This document shows positions 5,558 through 12,073 of a DNA stretch of 12,073 nucleotides, in pieces. Location: contig JBFJVZ010000236.1 in NCBI GenBank assembly GCA_041623895.1, positions 1 through 12,073 on the forward strand. Reading direction: 5' to 3'. The notes under the pieces are model-generated. The model did no database searches. It had not been told where the DNA came from and saw nothing but the letters and a program-made list of their open reading frames with translations. This stretch comes from JBFJVZ01 sp041623895. Its GTDB lineage: Bacteria > Planctomycetota > Planctomycetia > Pirellulales > Pirellulaceae. A program made the position numbers and the translations under genes. Every line of letters starts with the position of its first letter. Position 1 is the stretch's first letter.

Positions 5558-7330
5558 GTGGCCTCGCCTGAACGTTATGACTTGCTGGTCAATCATGCGC
5601 CCGACGGGGACACGATGGATTGGGTCTCCAGTCTTGTTGCGGACCTATCCAACCTGCTGGCGCGTAAGTTGAAACGCGGTTGCCAGATTAAGGCATTCAG
5701 TTGTCCCGATTCGCCAACCTTGTCGGCCGATGTCACGGAATTATTGAATCAGGCGGAGCTGATGGTGGTGGTGGTTTCGGAATCTTACACCGCACAAAAC
5801 CAGCAGGAACTCGCAGCCTTTGCCCAAGCTCACGAAGACGACCCGCGACTGCGCAGTCGATTCTTTTTGCTGGAATGTGGGAGCACTCCTCGCGGACAAC
5901 TGCATTGGCAACTCGCCGATCGCCGAGGCTATCGATTTTGGATCCGGGATCCGGAAAACAAGTCGGAATCTCGAGCACTGCAAAACAATGATCCGGCTGA
6001 TACGGAGCGCTTCTATGCGCGTGAACTCGACCGGCTTGCCGAGGACTTGGCAAAGACGTTAAAGCTGCTGGAAGCGTCGCCTCCGCCGCGCGTCGACGTG
6101 CGCGAGGAGGGATTCGACGTCTTTTTGTGTCACAACAGCGAAGACAAGGCAGATGTGAGACGCGTCGGTGAAGCTCTCAAGGCTCGGGGCCTCCGTCCTT
6201 GGCTGGATGAGTGGGAATTGCCGGTCGGACAACCTTGGATACGACGGCTTGAAGAACAGATCGAAACGGTCCATTCAGCCGCCGTGTTTCTAGGGCCCAA
6301 CGGGCTTGGACCCTGGCAACAGCGGGAGATCGAAGCAATCCTGCAGGAGTTGGACCGCAACCGCCGGCCAATCATCCCTGTAATCATGGGTGAGCCGGAG
6401 ACGATCCCTAAACTGCCATTGTTTTTGCGGGGCATCAACTGGGTCAGATTTTGGCACGACGACCCAATCTCCCTGGATCAACTGGTCAGCGGAATCACGG
6501 GGAAGAAGCAACTGCCGGCTGTTTACCTTGCCGAGACCACCGACGACCTGTTCCGATTGCGAATTGCAGTCGCCCAGCATTTGCGGCAATACGAATTACG
6601 TGTGCTTCCCGATGACTTCCTTTATCCCGAGGCCCCGGAACGGTTTGAAGCCGCGGTCGAGCGCGACTTGGCGCAGTGCCGCTTGTTCGTGCAATTGTTG
6701 GGCAGTCAACGCGAGCCATCGCAGTCGGGATTTCCTCCGAACTTCGTGAAAAAGCAATTCGACCTGGCTGTTGCGCAGGAGATGACCATTCTTCAATGGC
6801 GGAGTCCGTCGCTTGACCTCACCCAGGTCGATGACGACAACCACTTGGCGCTGTTGAAGGGGGACTATGTTCGCGAGGTGACGATTGACGAGTTCAAGCG
6901 GCACGTCCGCAAGGAAGCCAAAACGCCTCCGCTTCGTCGCGGCCGGCAAGCGTTCGTGCATTTCGCGCCCGACAGTGCGGACGAGAATCTTCTGGATCAG
7001 GTTCTCGGGGAACTCAAACGGAACGACATCGGGTACGAGCCTACGGAATTGGAACACCTCAAGACGCTGGTCAAAGGAGGCAAACACACGCTGGTCTTCT
7101 ACAGTGACGAAGAACTTCGCCGGCAACTCCGTGTCGGACTGAAAGAGTGCAAGCCTTTGATCGCCAATCGCTCAACTGTCTTAGGTGTCTACGCTGGTCC
7201 GCCGCCCGAGATTCCGAAGTTGCGAGTCAATTACGATGGCCTGATTGCGATTGATGGTCAGCAAGGCCTGAACAAGGAGGGATTGGAAGATTTCATCAAG
7301 GCGGTGAAAGACCGAGTAGCGTCCGCCTGA
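5558..7330 (+). CDS. Multi-module TIR-domain protein, candidate NAD-cleaving effector
   Basis: This 590-residue protein has no signal peptide or membrane segment. Four alpha/beta modules can be read. Module 1 (about 6-170) begins YDLLVNHAPDGD, has the strand LMVVVVSESY (68-77) and Glu84 in QQELAAF, and looks like a divergent TIR. Module 2 (about 185-315) is a canonical bacterial TIR: FDVFLCHNSEDK (186-197), GLRPWLDEWELPVG (211-224), AAVFLGPNGLGPW (241-253) and Glu257 in WQQREIEAIL. By pattern Glu257 aligns with the catalytic Glu of NAD-hydrolysing TIRs such as SARM1. Module 3 (about 320-450) has VYLAETTDDLFRLR, CRLFVQLLG and KKQFDLAVAQ, with Gln400 possibly at the catalytic position. Module 4 (about 463-588) has AFVHFAPDSAD, TLVFYSDEE and VLGVYAGPPPEIP. 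Modules 3 and 4 look like non-catalytic TIR or flavodoxin-like relatives. Bacterial TIRs commonly act in abortive-infection defence by cleaving NAD or making nucleotide signals; a scaffolding role is also possible. The next gene starts 32 bases later and is probably co-transcribed. The start is a GTG with a good ribosome binding site. Confidence 0.88.
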   Translation: MASPERYDLLVNHAPDGDTMDWVSSLVADLSNLLARKLKRGCQIKAFSCPDSPTLSADVTELLNQAELMVVVVSESYTAQNQQELAAFAQAHEDDPRLRSRFFLLECGSTPRGQLHWQLADRRGYRFWIRDPENKSESRALQNNDPADTERFYARELDRLAEDLAKTLKLLEASPPPRVDVREEGFDVFLCHNSEDKADVRRVGEALKARGLRPWLDEWELPVGQPWIRRLEEQIETVHSAAVFLGPNGLGPWQQREIEAILQELDRNRRPIIPVIMGEPETIPKLPLFLRGINWVRFWHDDPISLDQLVSGITGKKQLPAVYLAETTDDLFRLRIAVAQHLRQYELRVLPDDFLYPEAPERFEAAVERDLAQCRLFVQLLGSQREPSQSGFPPNFVKKQFDLAVAQEMTILQWRSPSLDLTQVDDDNHLALLKGDYVREVTIDEFKRHVRKEAKTPPLRRGRQAFVHFAPDSADENLLDQVLGELKRNDIGYEPTELEHLKTLVKGGKHTLVFYSDEELRRQLRVGLKECKPLIANRSTVLGVYAGPPPEIPKLRVNYDGLIAIDGQQGLNKEGLEDFIKAVKDRVASA

Positions 7331-7362
7331 ACAAGTCACATTCAAGCGACGCCGGGAGCAAC

Positions 7363-10300
7363 ATGTCCACGCGAATCGATGACAATATCGAACCTGATGG
7401 TGCCGGACGCAGCGGTGCGGGAGTCGGCGACGTTCGTATCTCGCCGTATCCCGGTTTGCGGCCTTATGGACGTGATGACGCAGCCTTTTTTTTCGGGCGC
7501 GAGGCGCAGACGGAAGAATTGGGCCAATATCTGGAAGATCACCGTTGGGTAGCAGTCGTTGGCCCCAGCGGTTGCGGCAAGTCATCGTTGGTTCGCGCCG
7601 GACTGTTGCCTGAGTTAAACGAGGGTCTGGTCGGTGGTGTCGACGGGCCGTGGAGAATCGTGGAAATGCGGCCCGGCGGCAGACCGCTAATGGCTTTGGC
7701 AGAACAGCTGGTCGATGACGGGATTTGGGAGTCATCGCCAGAACCGTCGAAAGAGATCACTTCGCAAAATCACACTGAGCAGGGCGATTCTGCACAGGAG
7801 GCTGAAGAGATTGCCGGAAAGCTCCAGCGTGACGTTAACGCGGTCTATGCCGAACTACTGCGAGGACCGCGCAGTTTACTTAAGCTGCTAGGCAATGTCG
7901 GCGACAAACAGACACCTTGCTTGTGGCTAATTGACCAGTTTGAGGAGTTGTTCCGCGCTTTGCGAGCGGTGACGCCGGGTCGCGAACGAAACGTTGACGA
8001 AATCGAGGCGTTTGTCTCACTTTTGCTGGAGACAATCGCTGCGGCAAATGAAAAACGCGAGCCACCGATCTACGTGATCTTGACCATGCGTTCGGACTTT
8101 ATCGACGAATGCGATCGTTTCGCGCGATTACCGGAGGTCTTGAACGACGGGTTGTTTCTGACCCCGCGAATGACTTGGGACCAGCGTGAAACGGCCATCA
8201 TCGGTCCGGCCACGGAGATGGGCGGTGAGGTCGAGCGCGGGCTGGTCAGCAGATTGCTGAACGATATGGGTGACCAGCCGGATCAGCTTCCGCTGATGCA
8301 ACATGCGTTGATGCGAGTCTGGATCGACGCGCGCGAGCGGAATACCGGTGATGAACCAATCCGGCTTACGGTCGCGGATTACGAACGGCTGGGCGGCTGG
8401 GACAAAATGCTGTCCAGGCACGCGGACAAAGCCCTTGAAGAGCTGACAGAGGAGCAGAGGCAGCTGGCCGAGTCGATGTTTCGCCGCATCACCGAGAGAA
8501 GCAGCGGTCAGCGCGATTTGCGAAACCCCACATCACTGCGCGAGGTCGCCCAGGTCGCTGGGAGCACGGAAGCTGAGATCCGCCGCGTGGTGGAGGTTTT
8601 TCGTGACCCGACGCGCTGCTTCATGACGCCCGGTGCCGGTGAGCGTTTGGATTCAGAAAGACTGTTGGATATCAGTCATGAAGCCTTGATCCGCCAGTGG
8701 GAGACTTTGGAAGCTTGGGCGGCTAATGAAGCGGAAGCAGCGGCAACTTACCGTCGATTATTGCAAGACGCCAAAATATGGAAGTCGAAGGGCGGAGAGT
8801 TATGGGCAGGAGTCAATTTGCAAGATGCAATCCGCTTTCGACAAGCGCAGCCAGCACCGGCTCGCTGGGCCGAACGCTACGGCGGTGAATTTAGCCTCTG
8901 CGACGAATTCTTAAACGAAAGCGAAATACGAGAGCAAGAACGAGAAGAGGAGGAGAGAGAAAATGAGCGAGTTCGACTGGAGGTCGAGAAACAAAGGGCG
9001 ATCCAACAAGAACAGCAGCGGCGCCTTGAAGCCGAGAGCAAGCGTGCCGAGGAAGCCGAACGCCGCCGGGAAGCGGAGGCTCAACGCGCCGCAGAAGCCG
9101 AACAAAGACGACAAGTCGCACAGAGTGCCAAAGTCTGGTTTCGGTCTTTAGCCAGCATCGCATTGATCTTCGCGATCGCTGCGATAGTTTCGGCCATCGT
9201 GGCAATCTACCGCGGAAAACACGCCAGGCGTGAGACCGCCCTGAATACTTACCAAGTGGGAAGGTACTACGGTCAAGCAGGTTTGTTGAGTCAGGCAGTC
9301 GTTTCCTTGATCAAATCCGCCAAGGTCGCTGACGATGTTGGTTGGGACTACGACTTGCAATTGCGTGATAGCGCTTTAAGGCTGGCGGCTGGTTGGGCTC
9401 GAACAACACCGCGCGAGATTTACCTTGAAGGTACCGGCAATATTAGTTCGGTCGCCGTCAGTCCCAACGGCGACATGTTCGCAGCAATCGACAGCCAGAA
9501 CGGCGACGTTTGCGTTTGGGAAATCGACTCGGGCAAGCGCCGAGTCTTTCGGGCAAACGCTGATCCATTGGCCTTGGCATCGATCACCTTTAATCGAGAT
9601 GGTTCGCGTCTGCTGTATGTGAGTAACAAAGCTTCAGCGCGCATTTGGGAACTTCTGAACCAAGACGACACCAATGAAACGCTGCAAAAGGGTGTTGCTG
9701 TCTTTGCAAATGATGGCTCCGTGAACACTAGACCGTTTTCGACTGAGGTCACGGCCATGGCTTTGAATCAGGACGGTACAACAATCGCTTGGGGAACCGG
9801 AGGCGGCGAGACTTGGGTCTGGGACAACGCTGGAGAGCCAAAAAGACTCGCCCCCAAGGCCGACGATGACAGCGCGATAACTTTTCTAGCGATTAGCAGT
9901 GATGGCACACACGTTGTCAGTGGCGACTACTACGGAGACGCACGGCTGTGGAAAGACGGTCAACCTGTCACTGAATTGACTGCAATTCAATCGGCAGTAG
10001 CGATTAGCCCAGACAACAAGAACCTGCTTGTTGGCAAGCTCGATGGTACAGCGGAGCTATGGGACCTGACAGAATTTAATGGCCAGGATTCACCGAAACC
10101 ACGACAACTTTCCGACCAAAATGGGCAACCTGTTAGCGAGCTTTCCAGCGTTGCCTTCAGTCCAGACGGTAAGACTTGCGTGATCGGAATCCGCACCAAT
10201 GCATCCGCGATTCTAGTTGACACCAAGACCGGCAACGCTTGCTCCCCACCAATGCATCACGGAGATTCCCTCGGTTCCGCAACCTTCCTCCATGACATGC

Positions 10301-11295
10301 ACGTCCTTACGACGGGCGATTACAAAACGGCTGGATCGACTGCCCGCGTATGGGCGGCCCATGAACAACTCCCTGATGCCCAACTAGAAACTGAAACGAT
10401 TGCCTACTCCTGGGCGCTCGGATACGACTCAGCCAAAAAGCAGCTCGTTGTTTTTGATTACGATATTGCCAAACTCTACGATTGCGATCCGAATGCCACG
10501 CAATCGAAACTTGAGCCGATCGACTCAATGAGTCTAGAACCCGTTTCCATTGGATCGCTGAGTCCCAATGGCTCGTTTGTCGTAGCGGCGGATCTTGTGC
10601 TCATCGAGCCGGACAACACGGAAGAACCTAAAAGCGAGAACGTTTTCATCCGCATAACAAACATTCAGTCCGGGAAATCTATTCGGCATCAGCATTTCCT
10701 GCACAACGAGAGCGTGGAGATTAAATCCGTAGCGGTTTCTTCGGATGGTAAGCGGGTTGCGATTGGGTTCTCCGACGGCCTCATCAAGCTGATCCCACCG
10801 CCAAAAGAGAACGCACAAATTAGCCATCCATTGGCTGTTACCGCGCTCAATTTCGCCGCCGACGGCACGACCATCGTGTCAGGCAGCGACGACGGCACGG
10901 TCAAGCAGTGGGACTTCGCAAGCGGTAAGTTGCTTCGGACGTTCGAGCACGGGTCGGAGATTACGGCCGTAGCCACAGCTGCCAATGGGCAACTGGTCGC
11001 CGCGGCGTCGGGAAATGAGGCTTGGCTTTGGGACACATTCAAGCAAGCGAAAATTGGTGAGCCTTATATTCATCCCGACGATATCACCGCCATCACATTC
11101 AATCCCGACAGCAGCACGTTCTATACGACGACGGGCTTCGGAGGTGTGAACACGTGGCCCGTTCCACAGCCTATCGCGTTAAAGGATGTCGACCGTTGGA
11201 TCGAAAAACTGATGAGCAAAGCACAGTGGGCGACGACGTTGGCGTCCCTTGACTCGGCAGCGGAGTACTTTAGCGGGGTCTTCCCAGAGGACTAG
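7363..11295 (+). CDS. nSTAND1 NTPase with coiled coil, membrane segment and WD40 repeats
   Basis: This 1310-residue STAND-class signalling ATPase is a candidate sensor/switch for the upstream TIR protein. After a short leader comes the nSTAND1 signature SPYPGLRPYGRDDAAFFFGR (27-46). Walker A is GPSGCGKSS (67-75, Lys73). Walker B is LWLIDQFEELF (187-197, Asp191). TMRSDF (241-246) fits a sensor-1 strand, and the winged-helix end LLDISHEALIRQW spans 434-446. Residues about 521-587 are a Glu/Arg/Gln/Ala-rich coiled coil. Residues 596-616 (LASIALIFAIAAIVSAIVAIY) form one strong membrane helix with positive charges on both sides, so orientation is unclear. From about 685 to 1265 I count roughly 13 divergent WD-like repeats, for example SPNGDMF..GDVCVWEID, SDGTHVV..GDARLWK and ADGTTIVSGSDDGTVKQWD. 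That is enough for two beta-propellers. There is no N-terminal effector domain, which fits an effector supplied in trans. GGGAG (7354-7358) precedes the ATG by four bases. STAND proteins typically oligomerise on ligand sensing; the ligand here is unknown. Confidence 0.92.
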   Translation: MSTRIDDNIEPDGAGRSGAGVGDVRISPYPGLRPYGRDDAAFFFGREAQTEELGQYLEDHRWVAVVGPSGCGKSSLVRAGLLPELNEGLVGGVDGPWRIVEMRPGGRPLMALAEQLVDDGIWESSPEPSKEITSQNHTEQGDSAQEAEEIAGKLQRDVNAVYAELLRGPRSLLKLLGNVGDKQTPCLWLIDQFEELFRALRAVTPGRERNVDEIEAFVSLLLETIAAANEKREPPIYVILTMRSDFIDECDRFARLPEVLNDGLFLTPRMTWDQRETAIIGPATEMGGEVERGLVSRLLNDMGDQPDQLPLMQHALMRVWIDARERNTGDEPIRLTVADYERLGGWDKMLSRHADKALEELTEEQRQLAESMFRRITERSSGQRDLRNPTSLREVAQVAGSTEAEIRRVVEVFRDPTRCFMTPGAGERLDSERLLDISHEALIRQWETLEAWAANEAEAAATYRRLLQDAKIWKSKGGELWAGVNLQDAIRFRQAQPAPARWAERYGGEFSLCDEFLNESEIREQEREEEERENERVRLEVEKQRAIQQEQQRRLEAESKRAEEAERRREAEAQRAAEAEQRRQVAQSAKVWFRSLASIALIFAIAAIVSAIVAIYRGKHARRETALNTYQVGRYYGQAGLLSQAVVSLIKSAKVADDVGWDYDLQLRDSALRLAAGWARTTPREIYLEGTGNISSVAVSPNGDMFAAIDSQNGDVCVWEIDSGKRRVFRANADPLALASITFNRDGSRLLYVSNKASARIWELLNQDDTNETLQKGVAVFANDGSVNTRPFSTEVTAMALNQDGTTIAWGTGGGETWVWDNAGEPKRLAPKADDDSAITFLAISSDGTHVVSGDYYGDARLWKDGQPVTELTAIQSAVAISPDNKNLLVGKLDGTAELWDLTEFNGQDSPKPRQLSDQNGQPVSELSSVAFSPDGKTCVIGIRTNASAILVDTKTGNACSPPMHHGDSLGSATFLHDMHVLTTGDYKTAGSTARVWAAHEQLPDAQLETETIAYSWALGYDSAKKQLVVFDYDIAKLYDCDPNATQSKLEPIDSMSLEPVSIGSLSPNGSFVVAADLVLIEPDNTEEPKSENVFIRITNIQSGKSIRHQHFLHNESVEIKSVAVSSDGKRVAIGFSDGLIKLIPPPKENAQISHPLAVTALNFAADGTTIVSGSDDGTVKQWDFASGKLLRTFEHGSEITAVATAANGQLVAAASGNEAWLWDTFKQAKIGEPYIHPDDITAITFNPDSSTFYTTTGFGGVNTWPVPQPIALKDVDRWIEKLMSKAQWATTLASLDSAAEYFSGVFPED

Positions 11296-11424
11296 AAAAG
11301 GTGAATTTGTCCAGGGCAGCCTTCGTACACACATCCGGAACTTCCGATTTGACGGCTCCGCGACGCCTACGTACGATCCATGATCAGACGCAACATTCAA
11401 ACCGTCATCGCTTTGACATCCTGT

Positions 11425-11430
11425 CGGAGG
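11425..11430 (+). promoter_or_regulatory. Ribosome binding site fixing the start of the small secreted protein
   Basis: CGGAGG lies eight bases before a GTG at 11439. That GTG places a textbook signal peptide exactly at the N-terminus. This argues for an internal start rather than the first in-frame GTG at 11301. Confidence 0.65.
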
Positions 11431-11438
11431 TCGCCTTC

Positions 11439-11951
11439 GTGAGATCTGCATTCTTTTTGTTTCTTGCATGCTTATCCAGCCTGGTATTTGCTCAAGACCG
11501 GCCAGTCCCGTTTGACGTCATCACGCTGTCCGACGGCAATTTGGTCGAAACTTCGAGCATCTCGCTCTTTCAAGACAAGACGGGCTACCAGCCAACCTGC
11601 GTGATGTTCGCCAGGGCTCGCGAAGGAAGGTTGGATTTGGAATTAAAGCGATTAACAAAACTGATTGACGGCCGCGCCGGCAAAATGAAACTGAACCTGG
11701 CATTGGTCTTGATCGATGCGTCACCGGACTCGGGGATTCTCGAACGGTTTAGGGAGGAGGAGCGAATTCGTAATATCAAGCTCGCCTACGTCCAAGATAG
11801 AAACGGTCCAGAGGCATTCGAGATCAAGGAGGAGGATCTGTTGACCGTGTTCTTTTGGTCAAGAGGCAAAATCCAAAAACGCGTTGAGTTCCCAAGATTT
11901 GAAAGTCGTGATATCCCCCGCATGATGCAAGAGATTTCAGTGGAGCGTTAG
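11439..11951 (+). CDS. Small secreted protein, probable thioredoxin-like fold without CXXC
   Basis: Starting at the GTG at 11439 the protein is 170 residues. It opens with a Sec signal peptide, MRSAFFLFLACLSSLVFA, with likely cleavage before QDRP (after Ala18). The frame is open back to a GTG at 11301, but that 46-residue extension would bury the signal peptide and has no recognisable content. The mature part shows a strand pattern like thioredoxin-fold proteins: PTCVMFARA near residue 52, a helix, LNLALVLIDAS, a second helix with FREEERIRNIKLAYV, then GPEAFEIKEEDLLTVFFWSR and a terminal helix. Similar small secreted proteins of unknown role are common in planctomycetes, as far as I recall. 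Only a single Cys (in PTCV) lies in the catalytic region and there is no CXXC, so disulfide reductase activity is unlikely. It starts 143 bases after the nSTAND gene with no obvious terminator between. A functional link to that gene is unproven. Confidence 0.7.
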   Translation: MRSAFFLFLACLSSLVFAQDRPVPFDVITLSDGNLVETSSISLFQDKTGYQPTCVMFARAREGRLDLELKRLTKLIDGRAGKMKLNLALVLIDASPDSGILERFREEERIRNIKLAYVQDRNGPEAFEIKEEDLLTVFFWSRGKIQKRVEFPRFESRDIPRMMQEISVER

Positions 11952-12014
11952 CATAGCGGCAAGACACCCACTGCTTCCTGGCAAATGGGCGAGTTACCTG
12001 ATCCGAATCATGCC

Positions 12015-12073
12015 ATGTCCGAGTCTTCGTGCTCCCGACGACAGTTTGTATCCGGCAGTTTGGCAGCTTCGCT
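12015..12073 (+). CDS. Start of a Tat-exported protein, truncated by the window end
   Basis: From the ATG at 12015 the frame reads MSESSCSRRQFVSGSLAAS to the window edge, with no stop. SRRQFV is a twin-arginine motif (S-R-R-x-F-x) and is followed by the start of a small-residue hydrophobic region, as in Tat signal peptides. This suggests a folded, often cofactor-containing protein exported across the inner membrane; planctomycetes have many such oxidoreductases and DUF1501-type proteins. The family cannot be told from 19 residues. An ATG five bases earlier (12010) is in another frame and also stays open, giving MPCPSLRAPDDSLYPAVWQL, but it has no signal-like character. No ribosome binding site is visible. 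Confidence 0.6.
   Translation, partial: MSESSCSRRQFVSGSLAAS

Noticed and set aside
6596..7126. 176-codon minus-strand frame inside the TIR gene
   Set aside because: It is antisense to the continuous TIR-like modules and gives no recognisable protein.
8891..9205. 104-codon minus-strand frame, and a second one, opposite the coiled-coil region
   Set aside because: The repetitive Glu/Arg codons of the coiled coil produce leucine- and arginine-rich antisense frames; this is a compositional artefact.
11301..11438. N-terminal extension of the small secreted protein from the GTG at 11301
   Set aside because: It would place 46 unrelated residues before a complete Sec signal peptide, and the internal GTG at 11439 has a better ribosome binding site.
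1..12073. CRISPR array, tRNA, rRNA, insertion sequence or integrase
   Set aside because: I found no regularly spaced repeats, no tRNA-like or rRNA-like segment, and no transposase or integrase motif in any frame provided.

Overview
The window looks like chromosome from a free-living planctomycete, probably a Rhodopirellula-like member of the Pirellulaceae. This is inferred from protein character only: a two-subunit ferredoxin-dependent 2-oxoacid dehydrogenase beside core metabolism, a large nSTAND1-WD40 protein, frequent GTG starts with few clear Shine-Dalgarno sites, a Tat-exported protein, and small secreted proteins of a planctomycete-like type. All recognised genes lie on the + strand.

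Region 1 (1-5220) is metabolic. It starts with an uncharacterised 225-residue protein that may have a CBM9/DOMON-like beta-sandwich fold (128-805). Next come korA and korB (1039-4000), the two subunits of a 2-oxoglutarate:ferredoxin oxidoreductase, which converts 2-oxoglutarate to succinyl-CoA with reduction of ferredoxin. A nested palindromic element (4027-4090) separates korB from cysK (4204-5145), a PLP-dependent cysteine synthase with a strong ribosome binding site. A clear intrinsic terminator (5184-5220) closes this block.

Region 2 (5221-11295) is the unusual part. After about 240 bases with no recognised gene there is a candidate promoter (TTGACT-17-CATCAT) overlaid by a perfect 8-bp inverted repeat and an 11-bp direct repeat. 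Downstream are two genes 32 bases apart. The first encodes a 590-residue soluble protein made of one canonical TIR domain and what appear to be three further TIR-like alpha/beta modules. The second encodes a 1310-residue protein: nSTAND1 P-loop NTPase, charged coiled coil, one membrane segment, and about 13 divergent WD40-like repeats. The layout suggests a signal-responsive conflict or antiphage module with a TIR effector supplied in trans and a membrane-linked STAND sensor/switch. That function is inferred, not shown.

Region 3 (11296-12073) holds a small secreted protein with a probable thioredoxin-like fold but no CXXC motif (start reassigned to 11439), and the first 19 codons of a gene with a twin-arginine signal (12015 to the window end).
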